This document shows, piece after piece, positions 6,811 to 13,661 of a stretch of 24,813 bases of DNA. This DNA is from a virus. Each line of letters starts with the position of its first letter. Position 1 is the first letter of the stretch. The notes under the pieces were generated by a model, which ran no database searches, was not told the origin of the DNA, and saw nothing but the letters and a program-made list of their open reading frames with translations. The position numbers were made by a program, and so were the translations under genes. The stretch lies in IMG/VR virus record IMGVR_UViG_3300034102_003360, positions 1 to 24,813 of that record. One strand, written 5' to 3'.

Positions 6811-7161
6811 ATGACAATGCAACTAGATGTGAAAATGTTTCTCGATGCATGTGAACAAAAGCCTTCTCAGGAAAATGTTCATTTGTATCGAGGATTAATC
6901 GCTGAAGAATATGATGAATTTCAGCATGCAGTAGTTATGCGCGATGAAGTCGAACAACTTGATGCTTGTATGGATATGATCTGGGTTATACTCGGATATT
7001 GCCATATGAAAGGTTACGATATTAAAGGAGCTTGGGAAGAAGTTGCTAATAGTAATCTAAGTAAAATTGATTATAAAACGGGCAAAGTCATTCGCCGCGA
7101 GGATGGCAAAATTTTAAAACCTGAAGGTTGGGCGCCTCCAAACTTAACTAAATTTATATAA
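6811..7161 (+). CDS. MazG-like nucleotide pyrophosphohydrolase
   Basis: A 116-residue all-alpha NTP/PRA-PH-like pyrophosphohydrolase. The metal-binding pattern is EExxE at E32-E33-E36 (AEEYDEF), followed by E48, D51 and D55 (VEQLDACMD). Enzymes of this fold hydrolyse (d)NTPs or related nucleotides to monophosphates. In phages they may clean the nucleotide pool or change alarmone levels, but the substrate cannot be told here. The C-terminal REDGKILKPEGWAPP tail is typical of phage members. An in-frame ATG at 6817 is an alternative start; the AAGG at 6797-6800 fits either loosely. The stop overlaps the ATG of the exonuclease gene (TAATG). Confidence 0.85.
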   Translation: MTMQLDVKMFLDACEQKPSQENVHLYRGLIAEEYDEFQHAVVMRDEVEQLDACMDMIWVILGYCHMKGYDIKGAWEEVANSNLSKIDYKTGKVIRREDGKILKPEGWAPPNLTKFI

Positions 7162-7814
7162 TGTTTAATCACATACCGTTGGAGTTACCTAAACTCCAAC
7201 GTGTAACCAATAGCGATGGCTCCAGAGTATATGCCACTCCTTCGGGTAAGAAATATCCATCGGTCACTACTGTCACAGGATTACTTAAAAAAGATATAAT
7301 CAACGAGTGGCGCAAAAGAGTAGGTGACGAAGAAGCAAATAAAATATCAAGTAAAGCTGCTAAACGAGGCACACGAATTCATACACTTTGCGAAAAATAT
7401 CTTCTTAACGAGGAAGTTTCTGCAGAAATGTTTGATAATGAAATGTGGAATTCGTTAAGGCCTCTTTTAGATGACATAGATGATATATATGCTTTAGAAC
7501 AACCTTTATATTCTGACCATTTACAAGTTGCAGGAACTGTAGACTGTATTGCTAGGTATAAGGGTAAGTTATCAGTAATAGATTTTAAATCATCTAAAAG
7601 AATAAAGCACAGAGATGATATTCACGATTATTTTATTCAATGTTCTGCATATGCTGTTGCATTTGAGGAACTTACAGGAATTCCTGTACCAAGATTGGTT
7701 ATTCTAATGGCAGTAGATGATGAGAAGCCATTGGTCTTTAATGAGAAACGAAATGACTGGATTGAAGAATTTAAAACACTTAGATTAGAATATAAAAGGC
7801 AGAAAGGTATATAA
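7161..7814 (+). CDS. PD-(D/E)XK exonuclease, RecB-like
   Basis: A 217-residue nuclease with the full PD-(D/E)XK pattern. It has GTRIHTL (G70, H74), E113, GTVD with D128, IDFKSSK with D141 and K143, then QCSAY (Q160, Y164), matching the QxxxY motif of RecB-type exonucleases. It probably degrades DNA ends during recombination, repair or host-DNA breakdown. The N-terminus (SGKKYPSVTTVTGLL) is shared with phage exonucleases I recall. It is translationally coupled to the MazG-like gene (TAATG) and followed one base later by the 2OG oxygenase start. It is distinct from gp46/47 and RNase H, which are not in the window. Confidence 0.86.
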   Translation: MFNHIPLELPKLQRVTNSDGSRVYATPSGKKYPSVTTVTGLLKKDIINEWRKRVGDEEANKISSKAAKRGTRIHTLCEKYLLNEEVSAEMFDNEMWNSLRPLLDDIDDIYALEQPLYSDHLQVAGTVDCIARYKGKLSVIDFKSSKRIKHRDDIHDYFIQCSAYAVAFEELTGIPVPRLVILMAVDDEKPLVFNEKRNDWIEEFKTLRLEYKRQKGI

Positions 7815-7815
7815 A

Positions 7816-8418
7816 ATGTTTAAAGACGATTTATATGAGGTTGTTCGAGGAGCGTTATCTAAAGATTTGTGTCAGCATTTAGATACAGAATTTGAATTAT
7901 TAAAGCAGCTAACCTATTTACAGGGTGGACAAAGCGAAGAAAACAAATTTATGTTTGGCGATAGTCAAGTTACAAATAGTTTTGCTTATTACGGGGCACT
8001 ATGCTTTGAATCCTTAGCTTTGCAGATGCAACCGTTGATAGAAAAGATTACAGGCAAATCTTTGTATCCGACATATACATATGCGAGGATTTATTATAAC
8101 GAAGCAACAATGGCAATACATAAAGATAGACCAAGCTGTGAATTTTCAGCAACAATTAATATTACGATAGATGAAAAGCCATGGGAAATTTGGTTTGAGA
8201 ATTTGCAAGGTGAGCATAAAGCAGTTGAATTATATCCCGGCGATTTAATTGTATATAAAGGCGATACATTGAATCATTGGAGAGATGCTTACAAAGGTCA
8301 GCGACAAACACAAGCATTCCTACATTATGTAGACAAAAAAGGTAAATATAGAGATTATAAATTTGACAAAAGACCACACTTAGGTCTATCCGCAAATGCA
8401 AGGAGCGTCAATTTATGA
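7816..8418 (+). CDS. 2-oxoglutarate/Fe(II)-dependent oxygenase
   Basis: A 200-residue oxygenase with the Fe(II) facial triad H102-x-D104 (AIHKDRPSCEF) and H154 (LNHWRD). R163 or a neighbouring residue in GQRQTQAFLHYV is the likely 2-oxoglutarate ligand. The double-stranded beta-helix region spans roughly residues 85-172, with PGDLIVYKGD before the second His. The family hydroxylates proteins, nucleic acids or small molecules; the substrate here is unknown. The ATG starts one base after the exonuclease stop, and the stop overlaps the heme oxygenase ATG (ATGA). Its position next to an Fe-releasing enzyme is suggestive but does not prove a shared pathway. Confidence 0.86.
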   Translation: MFKDDLYEVVRGALSKDLCQHLDTEFELLKQLTYLQGGQSEENKFMFGDSQVTNSFAYYGALCFESLALQMQPLIEKITGKSLYPTYTYARIYYNEATMAIHKDRPSCEFSATINITIDEKPWEIWFENLQGEHKAVELYPGDLIVYKGDTLNHWRDAYKGQRQTQAFLHYVDKKGKYRDYKFDKRPHLGLSANARSVNL

Positions 8419-8945
8419 GCACATTAAAAGAACTAACTGCAGATAAACATAGAGAAGCAGAGTCTCAACCTTTTCTAAAAACAATTTTTGCCGGCAATGT
8501 AGATGAAGCAAAATATACGGACTATCTATATCAATTATTATTGGTGTACCAAACTTTAGAGAATTATGCAGATGATTTGAATTTGTTTGAGGGTATTGAA
8601 GATATAAAAAGATCAAGAATGATTGAGCTGGATTGGGTAGAACTATTAGGAGATGCTCCTAGCGGACATCTAAACAAATCAACTATCAATTACTTAGATT
8701 ATATTAATAGCATTAAGAACGATAAACAAAAGCTCATGGCTCATGTTTATGTCAGACATATGGGTGACCTATTCGGCGGGCAAATGTTAGCGAAGTTATT
8801 GCCCGGTAGTAATCATATGTATAAGTTTAATGATGTACCTAACCTTATTAAAGGCATTAGATCTAAGCTTGATATATCACTTGCAGATGAAGCTAATGTA
8901 GCTTTTGACTATAATATAGATATGCTAAAAGATTATAATGATTGA
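8415..8945 (+). CDS. ho1: Heme oxygenase
   Basis: It cleaves heme to biliverdin IX-alpha, CO and Fe2+. The proximal heme ligand is His12 in TADKHREAE, matching the conserved TxxxHxxAE segment. The distal helix carries HVYVRHMGDLFGGQ (110-123), with Gly117, Asp118 and GlyGly121-122, equivalent to the GDLSGGQ signature. The 176-residue length is slightly short for the family (about 200-240). No hydrophobic C-terminal anchor is seen, so it should be soluble. The start overlaps the oxygenase stop, and its 3' end overlaps the start of the bilin reductase by eight bases. This directly links biliverdin production to its reduction. It needs an electron donor such as ferredoxin, not encoded in this window. 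Confidence 0.93.
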   Translation: MSTLKELTADKHREAESQPFLKTIFAGNVDEAKYTDYLYQLLLVYQTLENYADDLNLFEGIEDIKRSRMIELDWVELLGDAPSGHLNKSTINYLDYINSIKNDKQKLMAHVYVRHMGDLFGGQMLAKLLPGSNHMYKFNDVPNLIKGIRSKLDISLADEANVAFDYNIDMLKDYND

Positions 8946-9615
8946 AATTTGGCCACAGGCAAATGATTTTGCCAATAAGCTAATTGATAGCTTTAAACAA
9001 TATGATAAAGAAGATATTGATGACAAATATTATCATATAGATAAAAATTTTAGATGGGAAAATTACGTTTGGACCAGTAAAAATTTTAGACGAGCTCATA
9101 TTGAAATTGTAGACGCAACTGAAAGTAAAAAGATGTGGGTTATGCATATGTGTATATTCCCGCATTACAATGACCCGTCACCTATATTTGGTTTCGATAT
9201 TGTTTGTGGTAAGAATAAAATTACTGGTGCATTTCATGATTTTTCAAAAGTAGATGATTGTTATTTGTACAAAACATATCTAAATAGAATGGAAGGGTTG
9301 AATTGGTCTAAACCTAGAGAATTGCCTGATTGGGCAAAACAAATATTCAGTCCACAAATGTTGGCAGTTGGTAATATTCAAACACAAGAAGAATTTGATC
9401 AACTAACAAAAACAGTTATTGACAATCTGCAATTATACATTTATAATATAGGTGTTAGGTATGCAGATAAAGATTATAAAGAACAACATAATCATTATTG
9501 TAAATATCAAAAAATGAATCCTCATACACCTGCTATGATGGTAAACTTTGGCGTGAATAAAGATGTCTTTACTCAATTTATGAACGATGTCTTATTCCAG
9601 GAAAAACATGAATAA
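8938..9615 (+). CDS. pcyX: Ferredoxin-dependent bilin reductase, PcyX-like
   Basis: It probably reduces biliverdin to a phycobilin using ferredoxin. The protein (225 aa) has the core pattern HIEIVD (E56), MHMCIFPHY (H70), PSPIFGFDIV (D87) and GAFHDFS. The H70-D87 spacing of 17 equals that between His88 and Asp105 in PcyA. The C-terminus YQKMNPHTPAMM...MNDVLF is typical of the family. Position 195 is Pro, where PcyA (Asp220) and PebS (Asp206) appear to have Asp. Assignment to PcyX rather than PcyA or PebS rests on the adjacent heme oxygenase, the T4-like non-photosynthetic context and my recollection that PcyX was found in uncultured marine phages and makes phycoerythrobilin. Family is confident; subtype is moderate. 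Confidence 0.87.
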   Translation: MIEIWPQANDFANKLIDSFKQYDKEDIDDKYYHIDKNFRWENYVWTSKNFRRAHIEIVDATESKKMWVMHMCIFPHYNDPSPIFGFDIVCGKNKITGAFHDFSKVDDCYLYKTYLNRMEGLNWSKPRELPDWAKQIFSPQMLAVGNIQTQEEFDQLTKTVIDNLQLYIYNIGVRYADKDYKEQHNHYCKYQKMNPHTPAMMVNFGVNKDVFTQFMNDVLFQEKHE

Positions 9616-9877
9616 CGAATTAGAACCATATATCTTAACCGATAGTTTAGTAATAACCAAAAAATTTAGATCCCCTAATGAATTTTCTCTTTACATTGAG
9701 GAACGAGTAGCTAAAGAAAGTATCGGCTACATGGATGCAATTATACAATACTGCGGAGAAGTTGACATTGATGTTGAATCTATATCTAAATTGATTAATC
9801 AATCTCTAAAGGATAGAGTACAATTAGAAGCAGAAGAAGGTAACTACTTTAAAAAGAGGGGAAAATTACCACTGTGA
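9608..9877 (+). CDS. gp33: gp33-like late promoter transcription accessory protein
   Basis: In T4, gp33 bridges RNA polymerase and the sliding clamp gp45 and is required for efficient late transcription with gp55. The 89-residue product has FRSPNEFSLYIEERV, then IGYMDAIIQYC, SISKLINQSLKDRVQLEAE and a C-terminal NYFKKRGKLPL, the pattern of gp33 homologues in marine T4-like phages. Gene order (gp33 then gp59, then gp32 further on) is the same as in T4. I chose ATG 9608 because AGGA at 9599-9602 is five bases upstream; the earlier ATG at 9587 lies within pcyX without a ribosome-binding site. It overlaps the pcyX stop. Its presence agrees with the TATAAATA promoters in the window. Confidence 0.82.
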   Translation: MNNELEPYILTDSLVITKKFRSPNEFSLYIEERVAKESIGYMDAIIQYCGEVDIDVESISKLINQSLKDRVQLEAEEGNYFKKRGKLPL

Positions 9878-10494
9878 TTATGGACGAATATTCAGTATAC
9901 AAAATGTACTTGGCTCTTAAATTACATTTCACGACAGATAACTACGATGTAATTAAACAAAAGGGCAGAGTAAGAGCAAGCCGTCAAGCGTTTGCTAAAC
10001 GTAAAGATATATTCTCTATTAGAAAAGTTTCTAAAACTTATTCGGACGAACAAGTAGCAAATTTCTTAGTTGCTAACTTTACATCCGGAGATCGCTGGGG
10101 CGGTTTATTTGATTCTGAAGCTAACGAACGCTATACAGAATGGCAAAAGCGAGTACAGAGTTTATCCTATATTTTCAGCAACGATCTAGAAGCAATTATG
10201 GAAGAGTTGGAATCTAAGAATAAAACTTTTGATTACGCTTTTGAGATTTCTAAAAATCAACATCCATATATAATTAAAGCATTTTTAAGGAAAACCATAA
10301 CCTTAGAAACGCTTGTTATTCTAGAAAAGATAAATCCTTTTTTAGATAAATTTGATACTCATCTTAACACCGATATTATGTGGCCGGATATTTCCAGATT
10401 GATAAGAAAGTACAAACCATTTTTACAATTTGACAAGGAAAAGTATAATGGAATACTTAGACGAAGAGTTGAACGTGACAGCTCAGAAGATTAA
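9874..10494 (+). CDS. gp59: gp59-like loader of the replicative helicase
   Basis: T4 gp59 loads gp41 helicase onto gp32-coated forks. This protein (206 aa, T4 217 aa) has the expected layout: SVYKMYLALKLHF and YDVIKQKGRVRASRQAFAKRKD near the N-terminus, FLVANFTSGDRWGG, then a helical C-terminal domain with ITLETLVILEKINPFLDKFD, which parallels ISFETFILLDSF in T4 gp59. It is basic in the N-terminal DNA-binding half. The GTG at 9874 overlaps the gp33 stop (GTGA); an ATG at 9880 is an equally plausible start, since AGAGGGG at 9853-9859 is far from both. The gp33-gp59 order is conserved with T4. Confidence 0.88.
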   Translation: MIMDEYSVYKMYLALKLHFTTDNYDVIKQKGRVRASRQAFAKRKDIFSIRKVSKTYSDEQVANFLVANFTSGDRWGGLFDSEANERYTEWQKRVQSLSYIFSNDLEAIMEELESKNKTFDYAFEISKNQHPYIIKAFLRKTITLETLVILEKINPFLDKFDTHLNTDIMWPDISRLIRKYKPFLQFDKEKYNGILRRRVERDSSED

Positions 10495-10660
10495 CAATCT
10501 AGAAAAAGAACTAGATATAACTAGACATCTATTAGAACAAACGATAATGTCACTTAAGGAAACACAACGTTATCTTATGAAATTAGCTTATACTCAATCA
10601 GATCTAACAAAGAAGGTTGCTACATGGCCTTTTATTACTGTATCTGATAAGGATGAATAA
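10448..10660 (+). CDS. Small coiled-coil protein, 70 aa
   Basis: I do not recognise this protein. From ATG 10448 it has 70 residues, nearly all predicted-helical by eye, with a heptad-like run (LNVTAQKINNLEKELDITRH and onwards) that suggests a coiled coil or dimer, and a short non-helical tail (ATWPFITVSDKDE). AAGGA at 10435-10439 is eight bases before the ATG, which favours it over the TTG at 10430. It overlaps gp59 by 47 bases in another frame, a rather long overlap. It lies between gp59 and gp32, so a replication-associated role is possible but unsupported. Confidence 0.65.
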   Translation: MEYLDEELNVTAQKINNLEKELDITRHLLEQTIMSLKETQRYLMKLAYTQSDLTKKVATWPFITVSDKDE

Positions 10661-10871
10661 TTTAGGAGTTTATTTAAAATTTAATATGAGCATTAAAAAA
10701 AGAAATATGGATTTGGACCGAGAGAAAAAATTTCGGACAATTAAGAAGAAAAGTGCTATAGACAAGCATAAGAATCTTATATATAATATTGCATCATCTA
10801 AAAAAATTGATGATGACAATGGAGAGTTAGATTATGATTATTCGACAGTACTCAAAATCAAACGACGTTAA
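10653..10871 (+). CDS. Small basic hypothetical protein, 72 aa
   Basis: An unrecognised small lysine-rich protein (IKKRNMDLDREKKF, RTIKKKSAIDKHKN) with an acidic patch (KKIDDDNGELDYDY) before a basic end (LKIKRR). Such charge could suit nucleic-acid or gp32 contacts, but this is speculation. The start is uncertain. ATG 10653 overlaps the preceding stop in the style of this operon but has only AAGG touching it. ATG 10686 (61 aa) has AGGAG at 10664-10668, 17 bases away, which is long. The stop lies 44 bases before gp32, inside a leader with a direct repeat. Confidence 0.55.
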   Translation: MNNLGVYLKFNMSIKKRNMDLDREKKFRTIKKKSAIDKHKNLIYNIASSKKIDDDNGELDYDYSTVLKIKRR

Positions 10872-10903
10872 TACAAAACATACTTTTTATACACCGTTAA
10901 TAC
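10866..10903 (+). repeat. Direct repeat CGTTAATAC in the gp32 leader
   Basis: The 9-mer CGTTAATAC occurs at 10866-10874 and again at 10895-10903, separated by an A/T-rich spacer, with the second copy just before the gp32 ribosome-binding site AAAGG (10905-10909). T4 gp32 represses its own translation by binding cooperatively to an unstructured A/U-rich leader next to a pseudoknot. These repeats could mark an analogous operator, but no pseudoknot is obvious. Confidence 0.4.
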
Positions 10904-10915
10904 GAAAGGCAAATC

Positions 10916-11848
10916 ATGGCATTTACATCACTATCTGATCTTAGAAAATCCCGCGGCGGATTCGACTCTTTAATGAAAGAGGTAGAAAAGATCGCCAATC
11001 CCCAATCCGAATCACGTGGCGCAGATGATCGCTACTGGCAACCAGAAGTCGACAAGGCAGGTAACGGCTACGCTGTTATTCGTTTCCTTGCACCACCTAA
11101 AGGTGAAGAACTTCCTTGGGTTCGAGTTTGGAATCATGGATTCAAAGGCCCAAGCGGCAAGTGGTACATCGAGAATTCTCTTACAACCTTAGGCAAAGCA
11201 GATCCTGTTTCTGAATACAACACAGAACTATGGAACTCTGGCTCCGAGGCAAATAAAGAAATTGCTCGTCAACAAAAGCGCAAGCTAAGTTACATTACTA
11301 ATATTTTAATCGTTAAAGACCCAGCTCATCCTGAGAACGAAGGTAAAGTATTCCTTTATAAATTCGGCAAGAAAATCTTTGATAAGATTAAAGACGTTGC
11401 TGAACCTCAGTTCGAAGATGAAAAACCAATCAACCCGTTTGATTTCTGGGAAGGCGCAAACTTCAAGTTGAAGATTCGCAATGTCGAAGGTTATCGCAAT
11501 TACGATAAATCTGAATTCGATGGCATTAGCTCTATCTCAGAAAGCGACGATGAAATCGAAGCAATTTGGAACAAGCAACATTCTTTGACACAGTTCTTGG
11601 ATGAGAAACATTTTAAATCTTATGACGAATTGAAGAAGAAATTCGAGATGGTTATGGGATTGAATGGTGGTGGCGCTGCTTCAACAAAACGAGCAGACGA
11701 GACTAATCTAGATGGCATTCAAGAAACACCTAAGTCTGCATTTACACAAAAGGCAGAAAAGGCGCCTGTTAAAGCGCCTCCTAAAGAAGTAGACTTTGAT
11801 GATGACGACGAGTCACTATCCTATTTTGCTAAATTAGCAGAAGATTAA
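10916..11848 (+). CDS. gp32: gp32-like single-stranded DNA-binding protein
   Basis: It coats single-stranded DNA and coordinates replication, recombination and repair. The N-terminus (LSDLRKSRGG) supplies the basic cooperativity motif. The OB-fold core includes AGNGYAVIRFLAPP, WNHGFKG, GKWYIENS, FLYKFGKKIFDK, NPFDFWEGANFKLKIRNV and GYRNYDKSEF. The C-terminus is strongly acidic (DFDDDDES), as needed to recruit gp59 and other partners. Length is 310 residues (T4 301). The whole protein contains no cysteine, so the zinc site of T4 gp32 (His64, Cys77, Cys87, Cys90) is lost; only the NHGF His (H74) remains. Codon use is visibly more GC-rich than in the flanking structural genes, consistent with high expression. 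A terminator follows. Confidence 0.95.
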   Translation: MAFTSLSDLRKSRGGFDSLMKEVEKIANPQSESRGADDRYWQPEVDKAGNGYAVIRFLAPPKGEELPWVRVWNHGFKGPSGKWYIENSLTTLGKADPVSEYNTELWNSGSEANKEIARQQKRKLSYITNILIVKDPAHPENEGKVFLYKFGKKIFDKIKDVAEPQFEDEKPINPFDFWEGANFKLKIRNVEGYRNYDKSEFDGISSISESDDEIEAIWNKQHSLTQFLDEKHFKSYDELKKKFEMVMGLNGGGAASTKRADETNLDGIQETPKSAFTQKAEKAPVKAPPKEVDFDDDDESLSYFAKLAED

Positions 11849-11880
11849 ACTAAAGCTCCTTTCTAAGAACTTAGTTTAAA

Positions 11881-11903
11881 CCCCGCATAACGCGGGGTTT
11901 TTT
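11881..11903 (+). terminator. Intrinsic terminator after gp32
   Basis: CCCCGC (11881-11886) pairs with GCGGGG (11892-11897) around a five-base loop, followed by six T (11898-11903). A second perfect inverted repeat, TTAAACTAA (11845-11853) with TTAGTTTAA (11871-11879), overlaps the gp32 stop just upstream. It lies between convergent operons; on the minus strand only three T follow the hairpin, so it may stop leftward transcription less well. Confidence 0.92.
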
Positions 11904-11913
11904 AATGTACAAA

Positions 11914-13659
11914 TTATCTAAGCTTACCGTATGTGATTTTATATAAATCCAGTGTTGCTTCATGTATAGATTTAGGAGCTGCTGCGGAAAATGGCATAGG
12001 TGCACTTGCTGTTTGATTATTGTTATTGTTGATTTGTGTTATAACATCACCAGCTTTATCCATACCTGCACCCACTAAATCTGCAGTTTCAGACGCCATT
12101 TCTTTTAATACTTTTGCAGTCGCGGTGCCTAAACCTGGGGCTAAGTCTAACATTTCTGTTTTACCGTCGACAGTTATCGGAAATTGAAAAGCGCTATCTA
12201 TAAGCGATATAGTTTTATCTCCCAATGGAGCTAAAAAGTCATCAACAAGAGAAAGTGCCGATTTAGCCATTTTGCTAAAACCGTCTTTCATAGTTTTTAT
12301 AGAATCTTCCACTAAATCTTTGCCCTGCTGCAAATAAAAATCTGTCATACTCGGATAATATTTTCCATCCGAACCTTTAAACATTTCTTCTCCAGATTCA
12401 CTAAACATACCGGGAATAGGTTTTACAGTATTTTTACTCATATCCTTTTTTTCTTGCATCAATTCTCTTCGAGGATCCGTTTCAGCAAATTTTTTACGAT
12501 TTTCATTTGCTTTTTCTTTTTGTATCATGCCTTCAAGTATTTTGTCTTCTTCTGGGCCGGTCATATTGGCAATTGACAATGCAGTTGCGCCAAAGCCCAA
12601 CATACTAAACAGTGCGGCTAAATTGCTGCCTCGAGCTGCAGCTGCAGCTGCGGCTGAAGTGGCTCTGCCTCCAGCTGCAGCTGAAGTGGCTCCTGATCTA
12701 GTAGTTTCTCTTAGTATTTTTGCATCTTCTATAGCTTCACTAGCATTAGATAATAAAGGAAATCTTCCTCTGGGTAATCTTTTTTGACTATTGGGGGGAC
12801 TGGTTGTTTTTTCTCCGTTAACAACTACAGGTGGTATAGCGCCGCCGCCGCTACTAGGCGAGCCTTGTCTATTTTTATTAAGATCAAAATCACCCCCTCC
12901 AAAAGCTTTAGTAAGTTGGTCAAGAACAAATTTGATGCTGGCAAGAATACCTGTTAATACACCTGCTATTGCTGCACCTATAGGACCTGCTAATGCCGCA
13001 ATAGCCGAAACTACTGATCCCGCTAATCCGACGATTCCTGTTATTATCCCGCCTATTGCACTAATAATTCCTGTGCCTAATACTGCCCCAAAGCCTGTAA
13101 GTGCCCCCAATAAACCTTTAAGTAATCCACCGCCACCGCCACCTCCGTCGCTGCCGTTTATTCTTTCGGCAATAGCAGTAGCTAGTAATTCACGTTCTTT
13201 GGCTCTTGCGCTGTCTGAATATTTTTCTCGTATAAATCCAATATCGCTACTAACTAATTCTGTTAGACTAAGTATTTGCGATGTATCATCCATCATCTTT
13301 TGTTGATATTTAGATGGACCAAATAATTTACCCATCATATTTCTAAAGAATCCCTTATCGTCGGAATTCTTATTAGAATTATTTCCTACATTTGGTCTTT
13401 CTCTAAAATTGCTCTTATTCTTTTCAAAGTATTTTTTGATTTCTGAAAGATTAGATCCTTGGCCTTGCAATAATGTTTTTCCCATCTCTTGCATGTCTTT
13501 TCGAAGACTTTGAAACTCTTTGTTTTGTTTCATTAGTCTGTCGGAAACAGTATGTAATACTTTAGTTTGTCCTTGCAAGTTCTGCGTTTGTGCATTTACA
13601 GCTTCAAGCAATATTCTATCAGTATTAGTAACACCCTGAGGATTTTGAGGTAAGGCCAT
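11914..13659 (-). CDS. Tail tape-measure / gp29-like protein
   Basis: A 581-residue protein (T4 gp29 is 590) that probably sets tail length and sits in the baseplate hub. The N-terminal 80 residues look coiled-coil (LHTVSDRLMKQNKEFQSLRK). A run of seven Gly (172-178) precedes a hydrophobic Gly/Ala/Ile/Leu region (about 179-248, e.g. GIISAIGGIITGIVGLAG), as in many tape-measure proteins that enter the host membrane. An Ala-rich repeat (322-344) is followed by a second hydrophobic stretch near 345-366. The C-terminal part is amphipathic. It immediately follows gp26 and the frameshift extension, the usual place of a tape-measure gene after its chaperones. Identity is inferred from composition, length and order; another baseplate protein is possible. 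Confidence 0.72.
   Translation of the reverse strand: MALPQNPQGVTNTDRILLEAVNAQTQNLQGQTKVLHTVSDRLMKQNKEFQSLRKDMQEMGKTLLQGQGSNLSEIKKYFEKNKSNFRERPNVGNNSNKNSDDKGFFRNMMGKLFGPSKYQQKMMDDTSQILSLTELVSSDIGFIREKYSDSARAKERELLATAIAERINGSDGGGGGGGLLKGLLGALTGFGAVLGTGIISAIGGIITGIVGLAGSVVSAIAALAGPIGAAIAGVLTGILASIKFVLDQLTKAFGGGDFDLNKNRQGSPSSGGGAIPPVVVNGEKTTSPPNSQKRLPRGRFPLLSNASEAIEDAKILRETTRSGATSAAAGGRATSAAAAAAARGSNLAALFSMLGFGATALSIANMTGPEEDKILEGMIQKEKANENRKKFAETDPRRELMQEKKDMSKNTVKPIPGMFSESGEEMFKGSDGKYYPSMTDFYLQQGKDLVEDSIKTMKDGFSKMAKSALSLVDDFLAPLGDKTISLIDSAFQFPITVDGKTEMLDLAPGLGTATAKVLKEMASETADLVGAGMDKAGDVITQINNNNNQTASAPMPFSAAAPKSIHEATLDLYKITYGKLR
12628..12696 (-). repeat. Ala-rich low-complexity repeat inside the tape-measure gene
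   Basis: Two imperfect copies of a unit encoding GATSAAA / RATSAAAAAA, visible on the plus strand as repeated CTGAAGTGGCTC and a GCTGCA run. It is in frame, so copy-number changes would alter linker length without breaking the protein. Confidence 0.6.
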
Positions 13660-13661
13660 TT

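Noticed and set aside
9587-9607. Upstream ATG for gp33
   Set aside because: It adds seven residues that lie in pcyX sequence without a ribosome-binding site, whereas ATG 9608 has AGGA at five bases.
12791-13306. A 171-codon plus-strand ORF rich in Pro, opposite the tape-measure gene
   Set aside because: It is the antisense of the Gly/Ala-rich region: glycine codons GGx read as proline CCx on the other strand. It has no ribosome-binding site and opposes a convincing gene.
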